DNA of 64,000 bases, from NCBI GenBank assembly GCA_031835245.1, contig JAVKOQ010000068.1:1-64000 (forward strand), in the 5' to 3' direction. The first letter of the stretch is position 1; the number at the start of each line of letters is the position of its first letter. The notes under the pieces are model-generated. The model did not search any database. It saw nothing but the letters and a program-made list of their open reading frames with translations, and was not told where the DNA came from. The stretch is from Balamuthia mandrillaris. Taxonomy: Eukaryota; Discosea; Longamoebia; Balamuthiidae. Position numbers and translations under genes: made by a program. This document shows, in pieces, positions 32,781 to 43,632 of the stretch.

Positions 32781-33742
32781 AAGCATTACAGGTTCATGAC
32801 ATCATAAGGACTGCGTAGTTCCATAGCATCATAGGCTTCGCTGGAGAGTATCAAGCCTTTACCCTTAGTCGCGCGCACCAAAGCTAATGCGTTGCTTATA
32901 AAGTACCGGCGAGAGCTCGGATCTATGTGTTTGCGAATTAAGAAACAAGACAGAGGTGGAGGGAAAAAAAGAAACAAGAAGGCAGAGAAGAAAAGCCAAA
33001 GAAGAAAGGAGAAGGAAGAATAAGAACGAAGACGATACTCCGAAGCGCAGTTGCATAAGAGAGTTCAAAAAAGATTCCTCTGGCAAGGGCCTGGCTGGCG
33101 ATCTGCATTTTAAGCTTGAAAGGGAGACGGGAGGTCAAGTCGAGGGTGATAATGTCAACATCCAACGAGGCGCACGCCTGTTGGAAGAGCTTGTCTGAAG
33201 ATGGTTGCACTGCGATAATGTCGTATTTGGCCAAAATTGGATTGTGAACGCTCTGGTTTTGTTAGTTTTGTTAGTCTTGTGGGTTGGCAGAAGAAAGAAG
33301 ACAGTGGAGAAGAGAAGAGAACGATGAGGGAAGAAGAGCGACGACAGGAGAGAGAAGAGAGAGGAGAACAGCAGAGAGAAGAGGGAGAGAGTACCAAGTC
33401 AGAAGGCTTTGTGGAGTCATCGGTAATAAGGGTGAGACGTCTGTACTGCCGTACGGTGGCGTTGGTGGCCTTTTGTGTCTTTGCAAAGGATGATTTGAGA
33501 CGAAGCGCCGTGTCTCCTCTTGACCCTGCCGAAGGAGAGCCGTCACTTTGAAGCTGCATCGCATCCGAGGAGGACGAACTGCCTGCTGTGGACGAGGAAG
33601 AGTTGTGTATTTCTACCAGTGGAGGAGGCGTCGCTTCTTTCGGGTTGATAGTTCCTACTACCACAGTGTTCCATGCTACACATCCATAGCCCACTTTTTT
33701 TTTGAGGAAACATAAATAAAATGTTCGATCAAGTCTATCGGT

Positions 33743-33784
<42 letters not shown>

Positions 33785-33920
33785 GAATCGAAAAATATGA
33801 GAATAAGAAAGGTGCAAACGTACTGCGAGAAGCAGCAAGCATGATGGAACGTCTTCGCTCCTCGGCGGAGGCGCCGGACAGGCCCACGGCCTCATACGGC
33901 AGGTTCAGATCCACAAACAT
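32294..33920 (-). CDS. RPP30: RNase P/MRP protein subunit p30 (RPP30)
   Basis: Protein subunit of RNase P (tRNA 5' maturation) and RNase MRP. Six exons (33920-33824, 33693-33395, 33252-33039, 32922-32790, 32693-32614, 32553-32294) close in frame to 360 aa. The TIM-barrel fold motifs match human RPP30: MFVDLNLPYE at the N-terminus, GYGCVAWNTVVVG, KYDIIAVQPSSDKLFQQAC, LDVDIITLDLTSRLPF, RGIFFELSYATALR, RRYFISNALALVRATKGKG, ELRSPYDVMNL and ETRKTHKGVVSMV. A Ser-rich insert lies after strand 2, and the tail is acidic then K/N-rich. The stop is only 68 bp before the MSH3 ATG on the same strand, so the MSH3 promoter lies in or near RPP30 sequence. The gene is divergent from NSA2. Confidence 0.92.
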
Positions 33921-34200
33921 TATTATGCTGCTGCCTTCCTTCTTTCTTTGCTTCTTCCTTTACTGATCATACTGATCTGCATCTATGATTTTTGAGTGGC
34001 TGATAATGACGTCACCTCCCTGTTTATGATTTCCGGTTGGATAATGAAGTCGACAAATATTTTTCCAGATCGCGGAGACCCGCGGAAATTTGTGAGAAGG
34101 AGAAAGCGCGTCCCAATTTTTGCAGGGGCCAAAAGGAAGAAAGAAAGAAGAAGGGCGGATTTTTCAAACAAAAAAAAAGGTCCAGTGAGCCAAGAACAAC
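33921..34200. other. Divergent promoter region, RPP30 / NSA2
   Basis: 280 bp with a palindromic CRE (34007-34014) and GTCGAC at 34049-34054. Confidence 0.5.
34007..34014. promoter_or_regulatory. Palindromic CRE TGACGTCA
   Basis: Exact 8-bp CREB/ATF palindrome midway between the divergent RPP30 and NSA2 starts. Confidence 0.5.
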
Positions 34201-34996
34201 ATGGTGCGTTTTTTTTTCTTCCTCTACGTTCACGGTGGCGATGGCCCTCTACGGTGTTTGATTGACATGCGAAATTTGTGTGTGGGTGGTTCTTTAGCCT
34301 CAGGGAGACTACATTAAACTGCACAGGCAGCGCTATGGCTACCGAGCGGACTTTCATGAACGGATGTATGCTTCTCTCTCTCTCTCTCTCTCTCTCCCTC
34401 TCTTCTTTTTGCTCAATGAGGTCGTGCGTTCTCTTATCTTTAAAAAAATACACAATGTAAAATCAAAGCCGCAAGAGAGAGGCCCGAGAAGCCCACAAGC
34501 GGTCACAGTTTGCTCAGAAGGTGCATGGCCTCCGCGCCAAGCTCTACCACCAAAAGAGGCACGCAGAGAAGGTGGAAATGAAGAAGAAGTGCGTTCTCTC
34601 TCTCTCTCTTTCTTTCTTCTCTTCTTCTGTTCCCTCTGTTTTTCTCTCCTCTCCTCTTGCAAGAGTTCCTCTCTTCCTCTCTTCCTCTCCTCCTATCGTC
34701 CTTCTTCCTCTCTTTTTTTCTCTTACTCATGTTCCTCTCCGGTAAAAAATAAAAGGATCTTAATGCACCAACAGAGAAACAACAAACACAAGACGGAGGA
34801 GGGTATCAAGCCTGGTGCCAAGCCTGCCTATCTGCTTGACAGGGAGGAGATTACTCGTGTCAAGGTACTCAGCAACACAGTAAAACAAAAGAGAAAGCAA
34901 AGAGCCGGCAAATGGGACGTTCCTCTTCCCAAAGTTAAACCGATGAGCGAGGCGGAGGTCTTCTCTGTCGTTCGTTCCGGAAAGCGTAAAAGTACG

Positions 34997-35037
<41 letters not shown>

Positions 35038-35586
35038 ATCTATCTATCTCTATCTCTCCTCGCAACTTGTTTTGTTTTTTTGCTCGTTCCTTTTTCCTTA
35101 TATTCTTCCTCCTTCATTCTTTTTTTTTTTCAGAGAACCAATGGAAGAGAATGGTTCGCAAGGTAACCTTTGTTGGAGATGGGTTCACACGTAAACCACC
35201 CAAGTACGAACGCTTCATCCGCCCCGCTGCACTGCGGTACAAGAAAGCCCACGTCACACATCCTGAGCTCAAGGCCACTTTCCACCTGGACATCTTGGGC
35301 GTAAAGAAGAACCCGCAAAGCCCTCTTTACACATCGCTCGGCGTGATCACCAAAGGAACCATCTTGGAGGTGAATGTGAGCGACTTGGGTTTGGTCACCC
35401 CCTCTGGTAAAGTAGTTTGGGGTAAATACGCTCAAGTCACCAACAATCCAGGTTTGCTTTTCCTTCTCTCCTTCCCTTACCATCTCCTTTCTCAGAGGTT
35501 TTTTCCTCCATGCTAACAAACGGTTACCCACATTTTCTCTTCCAACAGAGAATGATGGATGCATCAATGCCGTTTTGTTGGTTTAA
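34201..35586 (+). CDS. NSA2: Ribosome biogenesis protein NSA2
   Basis: Nucleolar assembly factor of the pre-60S ribosome, needed for 27S pre-rRNA processing. Six exons (34201-34203, 34298-34365, 34469-34588, 34756-34991, 35134-35451, 35549-35586) plus the ATG-only coding piece close to 260 aa, exactly the family length. The sequence reads [17 protein letters not shown], then [72 protein letters not shown] and [20 protein letters not shown], ending CINAVLLV, all as in human NSA2. The C-terminal half is an S8e-like beta domain. Only the ATG precedes the first intron. Confidence 0.95.
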
Positions 35587-35890
35587 TTTATAGTGATCAA
35601 AGAACAACCGCTTTCGACGAATGAGACCCTCGAGGCCTTTGTTGTGTTCACTTTCTTTTTCGGATCTAACGACTTTTGTACTCTCGTAACCTCTTTGCCA
35701 GTCTTTCCATCTACAATCACGCAGCATGCCAAGACCAAGTTAAGTTGCACTCTTTTTCTCTCCCGATAGCCGATATTTTTTATCAGGGAGGTGAAGCTCC
35801 TGTTCTCGATCCCTTTTCTTTGCTCCGCTCTGGCTCTGCGTCCATCTGTTGTTAACGAACGCAAGAGTGTGAAGTGCGCTGTGGCGCTGC
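35587..35890. other. Intergenic stretch 3' of NSA2
   Basis: A 93-codon minus-strand frame (35583-35864) overlaps the NSA2 3' end, but no family is recognised and it is not called. No other feature was seen. Confidence 0.35.
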
Positions 35891-35902
35891 TTCTGCGGTT
35901 GG

Positions 35903-36240
35903 TCAGCTATGAGAGTTTCCTGTCACTCGGCGTGTGGAGCGGCGGAACTTTCCTTGTGTCAGCTTCTTGATCTTTCTTTGGACTTGGGGAGTACGCTTTC
36001 GTGGTCGTCCTGAGCGTGGTTTGTCTTTTGTGGATGGACGTTTGTCGATGTAGTTGACCCTCCTTTGGGCCGTAGAAGCAGGGCAGCCCAAGCGCCGACT
36101 GATCTGTGAGGCCGTGAGGCCGTGAGGCCGCCATCAAGGTGCAAAGTTTGGATCTTCAGTCGAAGTGCTTCTCTGCCCTGAGGTACAGTTTTCTCAGCTG
36201 CAGCTTGGCCATCAGAGCTGTGCTTGCACTTGAGCAAAGC
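35903..36240 (-). mobile_element. Degraded Tc1/mariner-like transposase fragment (N-terminal DNA-binding part)
   Basis: On the minus strand the reading RLKIQTLHLDGG is followed, after a frame change, by ISRRLGCPASTAQRRVNYID and then KPRSGRPRKRTPQVQRKI. This is the helix-turn-helix and GRPR AT-hook-like linker of Tc1/mariner transposases. The frame change falls at a triplicated GGCCTCAC unit (about 36108-36131). There is no DDE catalytic domain downstream (the frame ends near 35903), and no terminal inverted repeats were recognised. It is a dead fragment inserted between NSA2 and the receiver-filamin gene. Confidence 0.65.
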
Positions 36241-36547
36241 CTCACCCTCCGGTTGCGCTTCTTTCTTTAAAAATTACTAGAAAAGATTTGAAATTTATCG
36301 GACGCTCCATTTGAATGTGAAACTGGAATGGTCAAATAGTGTCTTTGTTCTTCCTCTCATTGCGTTTCGTTTTCGGTGGACGATATGAACGGCAGATCCG
36401 GTTTGTTACCGCGCACCAACGAAACGAAATATGCATTAAATAATCGATGATATTTCGAATCTATTTTTATTTTTTTTTTTTCAGCAAAACAAAAGAGAAA
36501 AAAAAGTAGTAGAGCACAACACACACAACCTCTCAAGAGCAGATTTG
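36241..36547. other. Intergenic / 5' region of the receiver-filamin gene
   Basis: About 300 bp of AT-rich sequence. No clear motif beyond a poly-T tract before the presumed 5' UTR. Confidence 0.35.
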
Positions 36548-38979
36548 ATGGAAGAACACCACAACGCCGTGGCAGGCTTGCGCTTGCTACGGGAGCAGCT
36601 CGCGTCCCTCCTGGGACCCTCCTCTTCTCTCGATTGGTTCTCCACTCGCCTCGAAGAAATCGAGCAAACCGCCTCCGATGAGGCTGAGGACAAAACCTCC
36701 ACTAAAAAGACATCCATCAGCGCCACGCGGGCGTTGAGTGCCACTCGCAAGAGCTTGGGCGTGGCGCAAGAGCTCATGCGGGAGCTGGAAGAGAGGGCAG
36801 AGACCAAGGAGCTTATGGCAGCGTGCAAAGCCTCGGGTGCGTTCAAGGCTGACCCCGCCGCCGCCGCCGCCTCGTCGAAGAAAAAAAGGGTGGAAGGGCG
36901 GCTGCGAGACGCCGTGGTGGAGCTGCAACAGGTGTTGGGATTGTTGCAGCTGGTGGTGCTTGGGGTTATGGGCGGAGAGGAAGGGGAAAATCAACGGGCA
37001 GAGCCAGGAAACGAAACACAACAAGCGCCAGTGCTCCTTTGGGTCGACGATCAACCTGGTACATTTTCCTCTCTCTCTTCTCCCTCCCTCTCCCTGCTTT
37101 TTATCTTCTCTGTTTCTCTGCCTCTCTCTTTCGCTCACTATAACGTTTTCTTTTGTTTTCCCCCTTTCAACCACGCTCGATCAGACAATAACGCAAAGGA
37201 AGTGGCAATCGCGACGGGCCTAGGGTGGACGGTCGTTCAGAAAAAGAGCACGCAAGAGGCCAAGGAATACCTGGAGGCCAATCCCGACCTTAAGGCCCGG
37301 CCCTTTGCTTCCTTTCGTATCATAAGTGACATTTTTAGACCAGGTATGAGCATTTTATTGCATTCCATGAGCCTATTTACCTTTCTAATTGTCTTTTTGT
37401 GTCCCTCTGGCAATAATAGATGAGGGTGATGACGCAGCCAAGAATCTTATTACGTGGTTGAGAGAGAATGGATGGGCAACCCCGGTGATGATTTATTGTG
37501 GCAAGAGCTTAAACGCTATTTCCTTGCAAGCTCTCTTTCCTTTGGTGCTGGCTTGTTCCTCCGATACCCACCTCTTTCTTTATTTGCCAGAGAGATCGAC
37601 CAATATTTCAACCTCCTCCACCTCTTCCACCTCCTCCGCCTCTAATGGTGCTATTGAGGGAGTGAAAGCGCTACAAGAGAGCAAAGAGGACGTTAAATTG
37701 GAAGAAAACAGTGAAGATAAGGGAAAAGAAAAAGAAGATGCAAAAGAAGAAGAAAGGGAGAAGCAAAAAGAAATAGCAGAAGAGGCGGCAGACAACTCTA
37801 TTAAGGAGGAAGAACGTAAACAAAGCTCAGTAGACGAAGAAGATATCGACATAGAAGGAGATCTGGATTTAGAGCTCGTTGAAAATGAGAGCAGTGACGC
37901 CACTGATAAGAAATTACTTACAACTGGTGAAGAAGAGGAAGATGTTGATGTGGAAGTGGAGCAGATGCTAGCTGAATTTGAACAGCATAAAACTCCAGTA
38001 GCTACGACCACCACAACTGTTGTAGCTCAACGTGGTCTACCATCAGATGAAGTGACCCAGTTGCCTAGCGAAGAACTTTCTGAGCAAGTTGCTGAGTTGG
38101 TGGAGGAAGAAGAATCAACATCAGTGGAGAAAGAAGCCGTGGCCATTGCACAGCACATTAAGGACAATGAAGAAGAAAATGAAATGAAGGAAGAAGAGGA
38201 GGAAGAGGAACCAACTGAAAGCAAAATCGCTCAAGTAGAAGAAATTGAACCAGTCGACAATTCGAGTGTGGAGAGTAGTGTTGAAGCGGAGGACGAAAGT
38301 ATCCACGTGGAAGGTCCGGTTCGTTGTATAGCAGGACTGCCCACCAGTTTCATTCTCCTTCCTCGTTCAGCGCTTTTAGGCAAAGACAAAGGCGTAGAGG
38401 TAGATCTTCAAGGCCCAGATGACATCAGCCCGAAGCTTGAGGCCACTGACGAGAACAATCTTGCCATCAGCTTTCTTCCCACTATTGCAGGGGAGTACTA
38501 TGCTCACATCAAGGTCGCTGGTGTACCAATAAGCAACAGTCCCTATAAATTTAAAGTAATCCCAGGTTTGTCACGCTTTTCCCTCTTCTTCTCGTTTCTT
38601 CCCTAGTTTTTTGACTTTCTTGTCTTTACTTTGTTTGTTTATAAATAGGTACATGCGATGCTTCCACCACATTCTTGTCGGAAGGCGAAGCGGGTCAAGA
38701 GTGCGTAATTCAAGCAGGACAAGGTCATAGCTTCCTTGTCTCAACTCGAGACAGGTACGGTAATTCACTACAGGTAGGCGGGGAGACTTTCTTTGCGTCG
38801 GTAATACCCCCTCTGGAGTCCGCGAGCAACAAACCACAGGTGGTAGATAACGATGACGGCACTTATTTCATTCGGTTGACTCCTACCCAGGCCGGTGAGT
38901 ACAGTCTTCAGGTTTTATTGGATGGAACTCCTATTTTAGGTAGCCCGTTTCCTTTTCAAGTCGCGCATGGTGTGTCATT

Positions 38980-39016
<37 letters not shown>

Positions 39017-40640
39017 ATGGGCCACTTACTTTAATCTCTTCCTTCGGGATTAAAGGGCGAAGCGATGCAAAGCATTGCGAACTCATTGCAGAAGAAGTAA
39101 TAGAAGATGAAGAAGAAGGAGAGAAGGCGCCCAGCAGGATAGCAGGCCCCAAGAACTACATCGTGGGCAAAGTCAATACCTTCACAATCCTTAGCAGAGA
39201 CGCCTTTGGCAACCTGTGTACGGAAGGTGGCGAAAATGACGACGGTGAGTTCTTGGTTCGATTGTATGAACATTCGCCCATGTCCACTTCGCCACTGTTG
39301 GAAGGCTTTGTATGCGACCTCCACGATGGCCGTTTTACTGTGTCCTATTTTCCAACTCGTCGCGCTGAGAATCAACGTTATGAACTGCACGTGCTGCTTC
39401 GGAGGGAAGGTGTTGAGGAGCACTTGCATGGCAGTCCCTGTTATGTTTATCCGCTGGCCTCCTCTCTTTCTTCTTCCTCTGAGAGTATTTCCAAGGTTAG
39501 TTTCTTTTCTTTCGCTATTATCATTGGTATTCTTGTTTCTTACCATCAGTTGAATTATGCACGCAGAAACGAAAGCATGAGTCGATTGAGGGACAGAACC
39601 ATGTCAAAAAAACCGGAGTAACCAAGGCTCAGACATCAAAACTAACCGCTCCTTTTATAACAAACAAAAAGGCTAAGCAAGAAGAAGAGAAATCAGAAGC
39701 ACGAAAACAAAAAGAACCAGAAACACAAAAGCGAGAGGAAGAAAAGCAGAAACAAATGGACGAAGAAGCTACACAACTACCCGAGGAAACGATAAAAGAA
39801 AAAACAGTGGAACAAAAAATGGGAGACGAAGGGGGTGAACCTAACGACGAGACACAACAAAAGCGAGCAGGAGAAGTACAAGTAGAGGAAGCGGTAGTTC
39901 AGGAGAAAGCACAAGAGTCTGAAGGAGGAGATGAGGAGGAAGAACAAGAGGACATGCAACCTACATTACTCTATGAACCTCTGCATCGAGAAAAAGAAGA
40001 GGATGAAGAGGAGGAGGAAGAAGAATATCCCGCAACAATTGCTTATATCCCCCACGACAATCAAGATGAAGAAGAGGAGGAAGAAAAAGAGAATGACGAA
40101 CAAACATTTTCGACCAGCGGCAAAGACACAACTGAAGATGTAGATGTGGATGACACGAACGAGAGCGTGGAAGACGTTCCAAACGAATTGTATGTGGCAG
40201 CAACACTACCACTGAGCGAAGTATATGTAAGCGGAAAGGAGGACAGTAAAGAAAAAACGGTGAAAGAAGAAGAGGCGGAAGAAGAGATTAACGATGATGT
40301 CGCCCCCACATTACCCTTATATGCTGATGCAATCATTGTTGGTGATAAAGAGGAAGATTCGACACGACCAGCTGTGACCATCATGGAAACAGAACCTCTT
40401 CCACAAACGACGCTGCACTCCGAGTCTTTGTTGCCTCCTTCCACAGTGACAGAAATGGTGGAGGAGGCGCCAACGTTGCTTTTGGATCAGGCCGAAATGG
40501 ATATGACCACCGATACGACGACCACAACGACGGCGACACATTTTATGGAGGCCACTATTCCCATCGCTATGGAAGAGGATACGGCGGAAGCTATGATGGA
40601 AGAAGAGGAGGAAGATGCTACTTTGCCTATTGACGATTGA
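36548..40640 (+). CDS. Receiver-domain protein with filamin-type repeats and acidic tails
   Basis: Six exons (36548-37058, 37185-37343, 37420-38565, 38649-38969, 39056-39495, 39567-40640) close to 1216 aa. Residues 1-155 are helical. A receiver-like domain follows: LLWVDDQPDNNAKE (acidic pair about 166-167), RIISDIFRP (presumed phospho-Asp about 219) and TPVMIYCGK (third strand-end signature). This DD / ISDxxR / PxIIY pattern is that of bacterial response-regulator receivers. After a long E/K-rich linker come filamin/ABP280-like Ig repeats, each ending in signatures such as AGEYYAHIKVAGVPISNSPY and AGEYSLQVLLDGTPILGSPF, with a third, divergent repeat (DGRFTVSYFPTRR, HGSPCYVYP). The last exon is an acidic tail with repeated short T-L-P motifs. 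I know no described protein with this order. Confidence 0.8.
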
Positions 40641-41369
40641 TGGAGATGTAGTGAACTTCCGCTACATACGACAATGTAAAGAAAAGCAAAGAAAGAAAGA
40701 GGAGGAAAAGAAAAAAAAAACAACCTCAAGCCACAACCACAAACCACAAACCACACACTTCTTCTACAAAAACCTTTCAGTGGGACGATAAAAACGGAGG
40801 TGAGTATACAAGGTATGTGTCTCCTCTCTCCTAACCTCTTTCTTTACCTTCTTCTTTTTCTTTTCTTGTCTTTTCTTTTTCTCTTCCTCGGTCCCCTTTT
40901 TCTTTCTTTATTGTTTTTTTTCTTCCAATGTATCTCGCTTGCGCAAAGGCCGTTCACGCCTCATCTTCACTGTCGTCATCCTCTGCACCATCCCTCTCTT
41001 CATCTTGCTGACAAGCACCATTTCCTTCCTTCTACACCGACACCTTTATCTCCACTATTTATTTTATTTTATTTTGAATTGTTCCTGTAACCAATGAACG
41101 CTGTACATCTTTTTTTTTCACGCATCCTTTCTTCTTCTGCCCTCTCTGCTCTCTGTTCTTTCCTTCTCTCCTTCTCTGCTCTCTGCTCTCTGCTCTCTCT
41201 TCTCTCCTTCTCTCTCTCTGCTCTCTCCTCTCTCCTCTCTCTCTGCTCTCTGCTCTCTGCTCTCTCCTCTCTCCTCTCTCCTCTGTGTCGGCATAAAATC
41301 AAGGGTGTTATCTGTTGTGGGAAAAAAAAGTGTAGCGAGTAGGAAACAACGTGGTGACAGCGAAACAAG
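40641..41369. other. Intergenic region with CT/CTCTG-rich satellite
   Basis: 729 bp. 40800-41050 is T/C-rich. 41140-41285 is an irregular CTCTCTGCTCTCTC simple repeat. A GTGAGT donor near 40800 could start a 5' UTR intron of the downstream gene. No coding gene is recognised. Confidence 0.4.
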
Positions 41370-43258
41370 ATGTTCGGTCTAGGCGGAACCGCGTGTCCCT
41401 TTCCCGAATGCTTCTACTGCGTGCAGAACGACCCCGCGAAGCTCAAAAAGTACTTTCGAAAGCTGCCCAAGAGCGAGGCGGAAGACCTCGAAGGCGTCGT
41501 CATGCCCATCAGCTCGGTCTGGCAGAGCCTCAAACAAGGGCTGGGAGGAGGGCCGGGCTTCACCGTTCGCCTCGTGGAGTGCGGGTTCATCGAATGTCTG
41601 GTCCGGCTGCTGGTTCGAGGGCGGGAGAAAGAGTGGTTCGCCTACGATCAAAACGTCTACGTGCCCTTTTACTCCCTGGAGATCTTGTACCTCCTCTTCG
41701 ATACCAACAGCGAGTGGAGGCAGAGGGCGATCCAGGCGGGGCTCGTGCAGGCCACCATCCCTTACTTCATGGGAGAGAAGACCTGGGCGGAGCAGCGGGT
41801 GGCCATCAAGGTCTTCCTGCGGCTGCTCCAGGGAAAGGCGCACACGCTGTCGAATCTTTGTCCACAGGAGGCACCGTCCCTCGTCGAGAAGGCTTGTGAC
41901 GTCGTGCAGAACAGCTTGGACAAAGTCTACTGTAACTTTATACGATTTGAAGGTGCAAGGTAGCTTCATACGTTCCTCTCTTCTTCTCTTCTTTTCTCTT
42001 CTCTCCGTTCTCCTTTCTCCTTTCTTCAAACAAATGGTAATCCCTTGCACCTTCAGGACGCCACACATCTGCGACTTGCTGACCAGAGGCCAGGGTAGTG
42101 GTACTGAGGAGGCCACTTCTGCAATGGTGTGGGTAGGCGATATGCAAGGAGATGCCTTGCACTTTCTGGGGGAGGCCCTGCAGAGTAAGGATTGCCTCAC
42201 AGCAAGCAGTGAGGCTGCCATCCGGGGTCTCTTCAAGGCCTTGCCCAGCCTCAGTGATGTTGTGGTCCTCTCTCTGCCCTTCCCTCTCTTCACCGAAACT
42301 CAGTACCTCACCTATCATGCCAGCCACTTTGCAAGCCTGCGGAGGGCGATGGCTGCAGAACCTGCATTGATGGAGCTGTTGGCTCGGACGTTGTGTACCA
42401 AGTTCGTTACTAAGGAAGGCATCGCAGCGGCTATCAACTTGCTCAAGTTTAACGTCGATGCTGTGGGAGACATCTTAGGTCCAGCTCTTGCAGCAGTACG
42501 TCTTCTTCCACTCATTCTCTCTTCTCTCTCTCTCTCTCTCTCGCGTTTGTTTCTCATGTGTTATGCAGAACGTGGAGCTAAAGCTAGACGGGCACGATTT
42601 CGGCGCAGACATCATAAGCGCTGCCCAAACTCTCCCACAACCGCTATGTTCCACCGAAATGGCCTACCTCCATGACATCCTTGCCTTTGAGAAATACCTC
42701 GCCGCCCAACGAAAACTCTCCCAGCAGGAACTTTTGGCAGACCAACACAAAGCCCAAGAGCTCAAGACCCAAGGCAACGCCGCCTTTAGCCAACAACATT
42801 TCCCTGAGGCCATCCACCACTATCGAGAAGCCCTTGATGTAGTCCCTCTGAAAGCACGCCAGGACCGCATCGCCATCTATGGCAACATGGCAGAGTGTTA
42901 TCGCAGGCAGGAGGAGTTTACTAGTGCTCTGCTGGCAACCACTCGCGCTTTGTGTTTGGCACAAAAGGGAGAGGCCCTGCACGAGAAAAACGCCTTGCGA
43001 CGGATGAACGCCTTTATGGGGTTGGGCTGTGCTGGCCTGGCCTACTTGGAACTGGCCAACCTGGAGGACCAGCAGCCCTCGTCCTCGAGCAGCGGCGTCA
43101 CGGAGGGCTTGATCGCAAAGGTGACGGAGCGATGCAGCTGTCTGAGCTGGTTGGAGAGGAAGCACGGGCGTATGGTCTACGAGGATGAGGAGCCTGTAGG
43201 GAAGGACAAGAAGACCTTTGAGGCCGTACGGAAAGCCAACTACGCTCTTTTCGAGTGA
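41370..43258 (+). CDS. Helical-repeat (ARM-like) protein with C-terminal TPRs
   Basis: Three exons (41370-41959, 42057-42495, 42569-43258) close to 572 aa. The N-terminal two thirds is alpha-helical with HEAT/ARM-like spacing (VRLVECGFIECLVRLLVRG, AIQAGLVQATIPYFMGE, QRVAIKVFLRLLQG). After residue about 380 a TPR array starts: AQELKTQGNAAFSQQHFPEA then IHHYREALDVVP, RIAIYGNMAECYRRQEEFTS, and a third unit. The GNAAF...Y..A..YxxAL pattern is that of co-chaperone TPRs (STIP1, UNC45). The short N-terminal CPFPECFYC could bind metal but is not a recognised finger. A chaperone-adaptor role is plausible, but no specific orthologue is recognised. Confidence 0.65.
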
Positions 43259-43632
43259 ATCGACCGAAAGCTTTCTCTCCTCTTTTTTTGCCTCTCTTTG
43301 CCGTTTTGTTCTATGTGGTTTAATCTCATGTCGTCATGTAAATGATAATACTACCAAATTCCGAGGCAAGGAATGCGAAGAATGAGTTCCGGGATATTTC
43401 CCCGACCGAGGGTTTTCGCTGAAGAAACTCCGCACAAAGAAAAGAAAGCGTGCTCTTGTATCCCCCCATCTTCTCCCCTTTTTTCTTTTTTCTTTTTAGT
43501 CTACAGACCCCCTTTTACACCCCGGTACTAGGACTCTGCCTTAAAGTGAGTGCACTAATCCCTTTCTTCTTGTATCCCTTTCTTCTTGTATCCCTTTGTG
43601 TGTCTCCGATTTCTAACCGCTATCGATGTAGT
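43259..43632. other. Promoter and 5' UTR of ribosomal P2
   Basis: Holds the pyrimidine-rich start region (43455-43500, TOP-like) and a 5' UTR intron with donor GTGAGT at 43546 and acceptor TAG at 43629-43631, one base before the ATG. A (CCCTTTCTTCTTGTAT)n-like duplication lies inside the intron. Confidence 0.5.

Noticed and set aside
35583-35864. 93-codon minus-strand frame after NSA2
   Set aside because: It overlaps the NSA2 3' end, is of mixed composition, and has no recognised family or splice support.
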